A stretch of 64,000 bases of DNA from WJMB01 sp964581465 (lineage in GTDB: Bacteria; RBG-13-66-14): NCBI GenBank assembly GCA_964581465.1, contig CAZOOP010000011.1, positions 1 to 64,000 on the forward strand. The letters run 5' to 3'. The translations under genes were made by a program, and so were the position numbers. A model generated the notes under the pieces. The model worked only from the letters and a program-made list of their open reading frames with translations, was not told the origin of the DNA and ran no database searches. Shown in pieces: positions 52,566 through 62,300 of this stretch. Positions within the stretch are counted from its first letter, which is position 1. Every line of letters starts with the position of its first letter.

Positions 52566-53855
52566 TCAGCTTGATACCGGCGGCAGCCGCCGGGCCAGGA
52601 AATCGCCGAGGAGCACGACACGCACTGGGGCGTCCAGGCGGGTCAGCGAGGCCTCGAGCTGCATGGCGCAGCCCGGGCAGGCCGTCACCACGACCTCGGC
52701 CCCGCTGTCGACGATATGCTTCGCCTTGCGTTCGCCGATAGCCGCGGCGGTCTCCGGATGCTTGATGAAGTAGCTGCCCGCTCCGCCGCAGCAAACGTCG
52801 CGCTCCTCGAGCTCGACGAAGTCGGCCAGTCGGGACAGCAGCGGCTCGGCGAGTTCGACGTCCAGGTGTCGGGCAAGGTGGCAGGGCTGGTGCCAAGTGA
52901 CGCGCAGGCCGGGGGTGCGCCGGAGCTTCAGCCTGTCCAGGCGCCCCCGTAAAAGCTCCTGCAGGGTCAGGGTACGGCCCAGCGGGCCGGTGTAGTGCTC
53001 GCGCAGGAAAGAGGCGCAGGAGGCGCAGGCGGTGACGACGCCGTCGAGGTCGCGGTCGGCGAAGGCGGCGGCGTTGACGTTGATCAGCGCCGAGGCGGCC
53101 CGGCGGTCCCCGGAACCCCAGGCGGGCAGGCCGCAGCAGGCCTGGGTGGTCGGCGCGATCAGGGTGATCCCCAGACGGCGGGCCAGCTCGACCACGGCAC
53201 GGGCCGATCGCGGGTAGGCCGTCTCCAGGGCGCAGCCGACGAAGTACCCCCAGCGCTCGGCGTTCACGTCGCCGAAGGCCTGGACCTCCCCCCGCCCCGA
53301 ACTGAACTGACGCGGTGAGAGGGTGGGCGGCACCAGGCGCGGCGAGAGGCCGGCCAAGGGAAGCAGGCGGCGGTAGAGTCCGGCCAGGGCGCGCTGGACG
53401 TGTAGGCCATCGTGGGGCGAGGCGTCGCGTGACCTGCCCAAGAGCCGCGCCAGACGGTGCTGCCAACGCCCGACGAAGCGGGCCAGCGAGGCCAGCAAGC
53501 CCCGACGGGGCAACAGATAGCGCAGGATGAACAGCTCGAGGGGGTTGCGGCTGCGGCGGTCGCGGATACGCTGCCGGGCGGCGTAGACCAGCTCATCGGT
53601 GCGAACGCCCTGGGGGCAGCCCGAGGTGCAGAGGCGGCAGCCCAGGCAGTCGTCGAGGAGCCGGCCCAGATCGGTGTCGTAATCGAGTTCGCCGTCCTCG
53701 GCCGCCGCCAGGATTTTCAGCTTGCCCCGGGCGACCGAGGCCTCGCTACCCTCCACGGAGAAAACCGGGCAGAGAGCCCGGCACTTGCCGCAGGCCACAC
53801 AGCGATCGAGCTCCCGGCGCAGGCCCGCGGCGCTAGCTGTCTTCGTCGGCTTCAT
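52566..53855 (-). CDS. GlcF/HdrD-like (Fe-S)-binding oxidoreductase subunit
   Basis: This 429-residue cytoplasmic or membrane-associated protein has two 4Fe-4S clusters near the N-terminus (CVACGKCRALCP and CLGCRLCTSGCP) and two CCG domains: YFVGCALETAYPRSARAVVE...CCGLPAWGSGD and TWHQPCHLARH...CCGGAGSYFIKHPE. This matches the iron-sulphur subunit of glycolate oxidase (GlcF) and related heterodisulfide-reductase-type electron carriers. No FAD-containing GlcD is adjacent, so the partner is unknown. I chose ATG 53855 (GAGGTCCAGG upstream); a longer frame starts at 53876. It overlaps the upstream gene by 23 nt and is the last gene of the three-gene operon. Confidence 0.85.
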   Translation of the reverse strand: MKPTKTASAAGLRRELDRCVACGKCRALCPVFSVEGSEASVARGKLKILAAAEDGELDYDTDLGRLLDDCLGCRLCTSGCPQGVRTDELVYAARQRIRDRRSRNPLELFILRYLLPRRGLLASLARFVGRWQHRLARLLGRSRDASPHDGLHVQRALAGLYRRLLPLAGLSPRLVPPTLSPRQFSSGRGEVQAFGDVNAERWGYFVGCALETAYPRSARAVVELARRLGITLIAPTTQACCGLPAWGSGDRRAASALINVNAAAFADRDLDGVVTACASCASFLREHYTGPLGRTLTLQELLRGRLDRLKLRRTPGLRVTWHQPCHLARHLDVELAEPLLSRLADFVELEERDVCCGGAGSYFIKHPETAAAIGERKAKHIVDSGAEVVVTACPGCAMQLEASLTRLDAPVRVVLLGDFLARRLPPVSS

Positions 53856-54450
53856 CCTGGACCTCGGAGGCATCATCGGCGGGAAAGGCCAGGCCGTAGA
53901 GCGTAGCCGGGGTGTGGTCCCGGGCGTTTTCGATCTCGCTCAACAGTCCCTCGTCCAGGCCGGCGGACTTGAGCTGATTCCGCGCCGTCAGCCGGCGATG
54001 CCGAGCCGCGCCCGGGCGCTCGCTCAGCCGGTGCCCCACCGCGCTCTGCATCTCCAGGACCGCCGATTGCAACGCCGCTCCGGTCTCGACGATCCGGCGT
54101 CCCGCCGCGCCGTGGGACTCCTCGACGGCGTCGAGGCAGTCGGCCCAGAATGCACTGAGCCACTCGCGCACCTTGGTGACGCCGGGCTCGGCGTCGGGCT
54201 GAGGAACCGCTGTCCCGCTGGCCCCCAAACGCAGCACGAGCTGCTTGAGTGTCCGGCGCAGCTCGTCGATCACCTTGCGGCCGGCGCCCCGGGTAGCCGC
54301 GTCGCTGTCCAGGGTCAGCAGGCGACGCAGCCCACGGGCGAAGAGGCTGGCCCGGGCGTAGTCGCAGCCCGCCGTGAATAGCTGGTAGCGGAGTTCGTCC
54401 ATCATGTAGGCGATTGGGTTGCTCGATACCGAGCGATCGTGAGCCGTCAA
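53833..54450 (-). CDS. Protein of unknown function in DUF2229-GlcF-like operon
   Basis: This 205-residue protein is predicted to be mainly helical (for example RRLLTLDSDAATRGAGRKVI, ALQSAVLEMQSAVGHRLSER), with no Cys motif, signal peptide or membrane segment. I recognise no family. It lies between the DUF2229 gene (20 nt upstream) and the GlcF-like gene (23-nt overlap), so it probably works with them. The start is uncertain: TTG 54450 and ATG 54405 are both possible, and neither has a good ribosome binding site. Confidence 0.65.
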   Translation of the reverse strand: MTAHDRSVSSNPIAYMMDELRYQLFTAGCDYARASLFARGLRRLLTLDSDAATRGAGRKVIDELRRTLKQLVLRLGASGTAVPQPDAEPGVTKVREWLSAFWADCLDAVEESHGAAGRRIVETGAALQSAVLEMQSAVGHRLSERPGAARHRRLTARNQLKSAGLDEGLLSEIENARDHTPATLYGLAFPADDASEVQDEADEDS

Positions 54451-54470
54451 GACGGCGGAGCGGCAGAGCC

Positions 54471-55724
54471 TCAGCGGCGCTCCAGCATGTCGCAGAAGGC
54501 CTCCAGCCGGGTCAGCACCCCGGCCTCGCCGGACTGCTCGTCGACCTGCAGGACCATCAGCGGGATGTCCAGGCGCTTGGCGGCCAGTTCCAGGTACTTG
54601 CCGACGAAGGCGTCGGGACCGCAGGTGGCGCTGGTGACGTGGACCAGGCCGCGAATGGGCGTGTCCTTGGCGCCGGGTTTCCCCCGCGCCCGGCGGTAGA
54701 GATAGGCCCGCCGCGAGAGACGCTCTCCGGCGAGCTGCTCCGGCGTCAGGCCGTAGCGCATCAGGTAGAGTCCGGCGTCGCAGACGATGTTGGAGAAGTG
54801 CCAGAAGAGTGGCCGACTCTTCACTCGCGCGCCCAAGGCCAAAGCCCGCTTATCCTTCCACAGCCGCCAGGGGGTCCAGACGTCGTAGCCTCGTTTGTAG
54901 AAACGCTCCACGATACCGGCGGCCAGGAAGCGGTCGTAGAGCAGGTAGGGATAGCCGACCACGGCCAGGGGACCCCGGGAGGTCGGCGGGCGCTCGGGAC
55001 GCTCCGCGCCGTCGATAACGGCCAGGGCCTCGCGGGGCGATAGTCCTTCGCCCAGCAGGTTCTCGTAGCGGCGCTGGACCCGCAGGGCGCGGCGGTAGGT
55101 CAGGTAGAGCCGGGTGTAGCTGAAGAAGCGCAGGCGGCGCAACTGGTTGGCCACCCGGTAGAGGGTGCCCAGTCGCTTGGTCAGGTCGATGTCGATGTCC
55201 AGCACGATGGGCCGGTCGGTGTCCAGCCCCGGTCCGCCCTGCCCGCGCTGAACCACGGGAAGCTCACGCACGCCGGGGGCGACCTCCCCCTCGCGCAGCC
55301 GCAGGCGACGCTTCAACGCGCGCCGGGCCCGCGCCGCCGGACCTAGCTGCTCAATCGTCTCCAGGCCCATGCTGTTGCGGACGATGTCGGGTAAGCCGAT
55401 GAACTTGGGACAGAAGGTCTCGCGGAAACTGCGACCGTCGTGCTTCAGGCGGCGCAGCTTGACCAACCGGGGCAGGTATAGGGCGTCACAGCGCCCGAAG
55501 AGGCTCTCCACGTGGCCGTGGAAGATCTTCACCGGAATGCAGGCGTCGGAAACCGTGTAGCTGGTCCCGGCGTCGACTACGGCGCGATTGGTCGGCTCGC
55601 TGACGACGTAGTCGAACCCCAGGCCGACGAGAAGCTCGCGGACCAGGGGGAAGTGCGCGTAGTGGTCCAGGGCGCGGGGCACGCCGATGGTCAAGCGCCG
55701 GGACTGAACGGAATCAGTGCTCAT
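54471..55724 (-). CDS. DUF2229/CoA-substrate-specific enzyme activase-related protein
   Basis: This 417-residue protein begins IGVPRALDHYAHFPLVRELL then VGLGFDYVVSEPTNRAVVDA, followed by SDACIPVKIFHGHVESLFG, DALYLPRLVKLRR and CPKFIGLPDIVRN. This is the DUF2229 domain found in proteins related to the activator/dehydratase of 2-hydroxyacyl-CoA dehydratases, where Cys residues bind a 4Fe-4S cluster. Possible ligands are Cys in SDACIPVK, ETFCPKF and SATCGPDAF. No ATPase activator (BadF-like) domain is present in this protein. It is the first gene of an operon with the unknown protein and GlcF-like protein. ATG 55724 has GAGAG upstream. Confidence 0.82.
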   Translation of the reverse strand: MSTDSVQSRRLTIGVPRALDHYAHFPLVRELLVGLGFDYVVSEPTNRAVVDAGTSYTVSDACIPVKIFHGHVESLFGRCDALYLPRLVKLRRLKHDGRSFRETFCPKFIGLPDIVRNSMGLETIEQLGPAARARRALKRRLRLREGEVAPGVRELPVVQRGQGGPGLDTDRPIVLDIDIDLTKRLGTLYRVANQLRRLRFFSYTRLYLTYRRALRVQRRYENLLGEGLSPREALAVIDGAERPERPPTSRGPLAVVGYPYLLYDRFLAAGIVERFYKRGYDVWTPWRLWKDKRALALGARVKSRPLFWHFSNIVCDAGLYLMRYGLTPEQLAGERLSRRAYLYRRARGKPGAKDTPIRGLVHVTSATCGPDAFVGKYLELAAKRLDIPLMVLQVDEQSGEAGVLTRLEAFCDMLERR

Positions 55725-56068
55725 GGGCTCTCGGGGACGAGGTTCCGCGGAGACGCTCAGTGGTCGGTGGAGGCGGGGTTGATTGTCGGTGAGAGATAAG
55801 CGACTGGATGAACGTTTGTGCGGCGGTTCCTAAGATCAGCGATACAAGATCGTCGATCGACCAACGAGCCGCTTCAACAGCCCACCAGGTCGCCGTGGAG
55901 CAAGGTCCTTCAAACAATCTATATCCGCAACGGGGTCATGCGGTTGTCTTCGCCTCTCAAGAAACCGCTCAACATAGTTCGACGCCCACGGCGCGATGAG
56001 GGGCGCTTCGCCCACAGCCGGGCCGGCGTCCAGCCTTCGCTCAATACCCGTCGATTCCGCGACGGGGA

Positions 56069-56147
56069 GGCTTTGGCGCGTTTGTTGCGCAGTGGGCTGT
56101 GCCGGGCGGGCGGAGCGGTGGCGCTTCGCAAGAAACGTGCCAAAGCC
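56069..56147. repeat. Palindromic intergenic repeat, copy 2
   Basis: GGCTTTGGCGCGTTTGTTGC and GCAAGAAACGTGCCAAAGCC are near-complementary arms separated by 39 nt. It is the same element as at 40119-40202, with two mismatches in the left arm and a different loop. Confidence 0.85.
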
Positions 56148-56281
56148 GGCATCGACCCGTCGGCGCGGTGGGTTTTCTCCGAGGTCGGCGCGGGGATACG
56201 GTGGGGCGCCGCATGCTAAACCCTTTTCTCGACGGGTTTTATCGGCATCGGTCCCCGGCATGATAGCAGGGGGCGCCGCGT

Positions 56282-56310
56282 CGGTCAAGCGGGGCCGTCT
56301 TTGTTATAAT
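56282..56310 (+). promoter_or_regulatory. Promoter of the giant CHAT/TPR gene
   Basis: TGT-TATAAT (TATAAT at 56305-56310) with a weak -35 (CGGTCA) 17 nt before lies 46 nt upstream of ATG 56356. Confidence 0.55.
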
Positions 56311-56355
56311 GTTTCCAGAAGTTTTATCTCACCACTCCTCCCACCCGGCGAGCCG

Positions 56356-59300
56356 ATGAACACTATACGCGCCTTTCTCCTCCTGCCGTTGCTGCTGACC
56401 GGCGTATTCAGCCTCCGGGCCGAAGCCGACGAGGCCTTCCCCCTGCCCGAGTTCGAGCAACTGACCACCCACGGCGACTACGACGGCTCCCCGGCGCTCA
56501 AGACGGGTCTGAGTCTGGTGGCCTTCGTCAGCGAGCGCTCGGGCAACCGGGACATCTGGTTCTACGATCTCTCCACCGGGACCCTGAAGCAGCTCACCGA
56601 GCACTCGGCGGCGGACTACCAGCCCAGCTACGATCCCACCTCGGACACGGTCTTCTTCGTCAGCAACCGTGACGATCCCGAGGGCGAGATCTACTCCCTC
56701 AACCCCGGGGTTGATTACGTCCGCCGGTTGACCGAGCACCGCGGCGCCGACGAGTTCCCCAACGTCTCCCCCGACGGCCGCTGGATCGTCTTCGCCCGGG
56801 TCGAGGAGCGCGACTACCGCGCCGGCATTAGCGTTCTGGGTCCGGAGTGGGAGCACGCCGAGCGGATTTCCAACATCTACCGCATCCCCGCCGCCGGCGG
56901 CGAGGCCGAGCGTCTGACCGAGAACGGCGGCACCCAGCCCTGCTACAGCCCCGACGGTTCCTGGATCGTCTACGTCGTCCCGGGTCAAGGCCGCGGCGCT
57001 CTGGTGCTGCGCCGCCTGGAGGACGGACGGGAGCTGGTGCTGGTCGACGACGGCGCCCCGGTGGCCTACCCGCGCTGGCGTCCCACGGGCATCGTCTTCA
57101 CCCGCTTCGGCTTGGACACCAACTCCGACGGCCGCATCGACGTCCTCGACAACGGCCAGGTCTGCCATCTGCGCGCCGATCAGCTCGAAGAGATCATCGC
57201 CGGCGAGCACACCGGCGCCGCCGCCGCCGATCGCCTGAGACCCGGCCAGACCCCCTACCGCCGGGTGACCATCGGCACGGACTGGGACGGCGTGGCCGAT
57301 CTGGGCGGAGTGAACATCTACTTCGCCTCGGACCGCTCGGGCGGCGGCGACGTCTGGCGCACCTCCATCTCGGCGCCAGAGATCGAGGGCGCCCCCCGGG
57401 ACTGGCTGCGTCGGGCCCGCGGCGTCGTCGACGACGACGAGCGCCTGCTGGCGCTGACCATCTTCGTCGACACCTTCCACGCCGACGAAATATGGGGGCC
57501 GGTGGCGCAGAGCCTCTACGCCGAGGAGCTGGAAAAACGGGGGCTCGAAACCCAGGCCGCCGTCGAGCGGGAGCGCCTCGAAGAGCGCTGGGAATCCTCG
57601 CTCCACGCCGCGGCCTATACCAACTACGCCGCCCTGGTCTACGACTGGGACGCGGCCCGGCGCTACGATTACGTCCCCGAGGCGGAGAAGCGCCTGCGCC
57701 CCGGAGTGGGCAGCGCCGAGGCCGCGCCGGAAATCGAGGCCCGGGGCCTGGCCCTGGCCGACGAGTACGAGTCGACGGTGCCCGAGGCGACCTGCGCCGC
57801 CCTGGTCCTCGTCGGCGATATCCGCTGGGAGTTCGGCCGCATCGAGGAGGCCCGCGCGCTCTACGAACGCGCCGCCCTGCTCGGCGAGAACTTCGACAAA
57901 CGCGCCGAGGCCGCCACCAAGTCGGCCCGCTGCCTGGAGCGCCTCGGCGAGCCCGAAGAGGCCCGGCAACGCTATCTGGAGGTCCTGCTCAACTACCCGG
58001 CCGAGCAACGCTGGCAGCTCGAGGTCCAGGACAACCTTGTCGAGCTGGAGCTCGGCGGGCGCAGCGACGTCGAGAAGCTCGTCGAGCTGGAACGCATCCG
58101 CAACGACTACGCCGACTACCCGGAGCTGGCCGCCTACGCCCAGTTCGAGACCGCGCGAGAGCTAGAAGCCCTCGACCAACGCGCCGAGGCCGCCGACGCC
58201 TACCGCAAGGTCGTCGTTGACTACCCCCGCGTACGCTTCCTGGGCGCCCGGGCGCTGATCGAGTCGGCCCAGCTCCAACGCGAGCTGGGGCGCCCCGAGG
58301 ACGCCGCGCGCAGCCTGGAGACCGTCGTCGTCGACTACGCCGACCTGGACCGCGGCGAGGTCGCCGCCGAGGCCCGCCTGTTCCTGCGGCGGCTGCTGCT
58401 CGAGGAGGCCGACGAGTTCCGCCGCGCGGGGAACCCCGAGCGCGCCGAGTCCCTGCTGCGCCAGGCCCTGGACTTCCAGTACGATTTCCCCGCCGCCCAC
58501 CGCGCCCTGATCAAGCTCTGCTGCGAAGACCTGGGCCTCCGCGACGAGCTGGCCGAGGAGTACCGCGAGCGCCTGGCCGACGAGCCCTCCTCGGCCGCCG
58601 CCCGCTACGGCCTGGGCCTGACCTTGACCTACGCCACCGGCGAGGACCCCCTCGACGAGATAGACCTGACCCCGGCCCAGACCGAACTGCGTCGCATCTT
58701 CGACGAGCGCTACTTCTACCCGGCGGCCTGGTACGCCCTGGGCTGGATCGAGTCGACCCGGGTCCAGCGCGCCCGCGCCGCTGGTGAGGACGACCGCGTC
58801 ATCGGTGACCACCTGGAAAAGTCCCTCGATCACTACCGCCTGGCCCTCGCCCAGGTCGATCCCGCCGAGGACCCCTACCTCCACGCCGACACCCTACTGG
58901 CTCTGGGCAACTCCAACTACCAGTTGGGCAACCTCTCGGTGGCCCACCGCTTCTACAGCCGACGTCTGGACGCCCTGACCCAGCCCTACGACGCCGCCTT
59001 CGAGGCCCGCTTCCAGTTCAATCTGGCCCGCTGCGCCCGCCACATCGACGACTTCGCCGGCGCCCTGGAACACTACGACCGCGCCGCCGAGCTATACGCC
59101 AAGGCCGGTAATCCCGTACGCGAACTGATGTGCGCCGACGGTCGAGCGTTGGTCTACTTCGAGATGCAGGACTGGCGCACCGCCCTCAACGAGTTCGTGG
59201 CGGTCAAGGCCGGTTACGAGTCCCTGGCCGTTGAGTTCGAGCGGCGGGCCCTGGAGCTGCCCACCACCGACGGCCGGCGCACCGCCGCCCGCTACGCCGT

Positions 59301-62300
59301 GGCCGCCCGGGCCAAGGTTTCCTATCCTCTGCGCAACATCGGCATTTGCTACTACTACCTGGAGGACTATCCGCTGAGTCTGGCCTACCTGGGCCGGGCC
59401 ATGGAGACCTTGGAGAAATTGGGCCGCGAGATCGGCGGCGCCGAGGCCGGTGGCCTGCTCGACATCAACATCAGCGCCGGCCTGGCCGGAGACGCCTCCC
59501 AGGCCACCCTGGGCTTCGATCTGATCGGCGAGAAGCAGCTCATCTACACCTTCGCGGCCAACTGCCACCGCCGGATGGGCGACTACCGCGCCGCTATCGC
59601 CGCCTACCGCAAGCGCTTGGAGCTCTACGAGGAGGTCTCCGGCGACGTCGACTCCCAGGCAGCCGCCGCCGAGCGGGGCAAATTCCTCAACCAACTCGGC
59701 CTGCTTAGCTACCAGGTCAACGAACTGGAAGCCTCGGCACGCTACTATTTGCAGTCGATGGAGGCCTGCCGTGAGGCCGAGGTGCTGCGCGGCGAGCTGC
59801 TGGCCCTCGCCAACCTGGCCGAGGTGGCCCTCAACATCGCCGAGCGGCTGCGCCTGGAGGAGCTCCCCGACACCGCCGCCTTCCCCGCCCTGGAGGACCC
59901 CGGGGACCCCGAGGAGCACCAGGACCTGCGCACGGCCGCCGTCGGTCTGGCCGCCGAGCTGGAGACCCTCTACCCGCGCCTCGAAGAAATTTACGAATCC
60001 GGCCAGGCGATCCGCTACCTCAACGCCCTGGGTTCGCTCCAACTCGCGCTGGGCCTGACCGAACCCGATCCGGCCGCCCGGCTGGAGCGCCTGCAGAGCG
60101 CCGAGGAACACTTCTACCGCGCCGGACTGGCCGCCGAGACCGTCGGCGACGCCGCCGCCATGGTCACCTGCGGTCACAACCGGGGCGCGGCTCTGGCCGC
60201 CCTGGGCGACGAGCGCGCCGCCGGCGTTCTGGAAACCGCCTACGACCGCAGCCGCCTGTTCAACCTGGACCGCCTGAGCTGGCGTATCGGGCGCAGTCTG
60301 GCCGAATACCACCTGGACTCCGGCCGGACCACCGCCGCGCGAGTCTATCTCGATCGCGCCATCCACGATGTGGAGCGCGAGCTGACCCAGCGCACCCAGC
60401 CGATCCTGCAGAGTGTCTACTACGCCGAGATCCGCGCCCTCTACGAGCTGGCGCTGACCCTGGAAGACGACGCGGGGTCCGTCGAAGAAAACCTGGACCT
60501 GGTCGACCGCTACCGGGCGGCCTATCTGGCGGCCCTCTTCGGTGAGCGCGAGCTGGACCTCTACCGGGAGCGCGACCGCAACTTCTTCAACAACGAGCGG
60601 GTCTATCAGGACGATATCACCGCGCTGCTGGAACGTCTGACCAAGCTGAGCCTCTCGACCTCCAGCGACGATCAGGACGAGGTCGAGCGGCTGCGCGGAG
60701 AACTGGCCCGGCTTCGCGATGAGTACCGGCGGGAGATCGAGGACCAGCTCGCCAAGAACGAGATCGTCGTCGCCCTGGCCGGGGTCCACACCCTCTCCCT
60801 GGAGCGCATCCAGACGGTGCTCAGTGACGACGCGCCGCTGCTGGTCTATTTCTTCGCCGGTGAGCGCCTCTGGAGCGCCACCCTTGATGGAGAGACGATC
60901 CGGTCGGAGTGGATCGAGCTCGACCGCGGCCGGGCCCGCGACCTGGTCGAGGCCGCCCTGGCCGGTGACGGCCCCGCCCGCGATGAACTCGCCCGGCTCT
61001 TGCTAAAACCCCACTCCGATGCCGTCGACGGCGCCGAGGTGCTCTATCTGGCCCCCGACGGCCCCCTCTGGGGCTTGCCCTGGGGTGCCCTGCCCTTCGA
61101 CGGCGGTGCGCTGGTCGACGAAACCGCGCCGGTGATGACCCCCTCGCCGACGGAGCTGGCCTTCTCCTTCGGAGTGCGCAACGTCAGCCGGGACGAACCC
61201 CTATTCATCGTCGCCCGCGCCGGTATCGACGAGTCAACCCTGGAAGCCGCGGCGGCGCGACGGGTCCGTCTGGACGGCGAGCTCTACGAGGATGAACTCA
61301 CCCTGGCCGGGCTCAACCAGCGGGCTCTGGCCCGCGAGATGGTCGAAATCGACGGCGTGCTGCGCCACGACGGCGGTGATCCCCTCTTCTTCGGCGTCCG
61401 GCTGCGCGAACCCGTCGGCGACGGCGTCTTCCCGCCGTTGGGCTCGGTCGACGAGGATGAGGGCGGTCTGCCCAAGGTGGACGAGCTCCAACGCTCGACG
61501 ATTACCTTCAAGGACCTGCTGGCGTTGAATCTGGACGTCAACCTGTTGGCTCTCAACGACGGCGGCGGCTACTTCGAGCCCGGCGCCGATCTGGAGCAGG
61601 GGATGGGTGTGCTGGGCCGCTGCCTGAACTACTGCGGGGCGCCGAGCCTGCTCTATCTGCCGCCCAACGCCGATCCCGCCTCCCGCAACGCTTTTCTGGA
61701 CCGCTTCAACGAGTACCGGGCGACCCACTCCCCGGCTCAGGCGCTGCGCCTGGCGATGCGCGACCGCCGTGACTCCGGCGCTTCAACCGAGGCTTGGGCC
61801 ACACCGATGCTTGTGGGCTTCGCCGGTTTCGACGAAGACGGCGCCCTCGAATACGCCGAGCAGACCTACGTGCTGACCTTCAAGTCGGCCCAGGCCAACT
61901 ACGAAGACGCTCAACGACACGGCGACGCCGAGCTCTACACCACCGCCGCCGTCCAGTTCGTCAAGGCCGCCTCCATCGCCGAACGACTGAGCCGCGACGA
62001 CGAGAAGCTGACTCTCTACAACGCCGCCGCCGACGCCTATTACCGGGCCGACCGCCTGGCCGACGCCCGAGAATACGTCGAGCGCGTCTACGACGAGGCC
62101 GACGACGATCGAACCCGTTTCGGCGCCCTGCAGCGCCTCAGCGGCCTCTACCACAATCAGGGCGAGCTCGAAACCGCTCTCGAATACAACGACCGGGCCC
62201 TGGAACTGCTGCGGGGGATCGGCCCGGAGAGCCGCCCCGAACTCGTCGACGTCTACATCGCCCTGCACACCGAGCGCGCCGTGCTGCTCAATAAGCTCTA

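Larger units (their letters stand above)
55725..56355. other. Divergent intergenic region with palindromic repeat and promoter
   Basis: It separates the minus-strand operon from the giant plus-strand gene and contains the palindromic repeat at 56069-56147 and the promoter at 56282-56310. No gene is supported. Confidence 0.55.

Noticed and set aside
56847..58220. Long arginine- and proline-rich open frame on the plus strand
   Set aside because: It is a shifted-frame shadow of the giant CHAT/TPR gene. The same applies to the long antisense frames over 56.3-63.6 kb.
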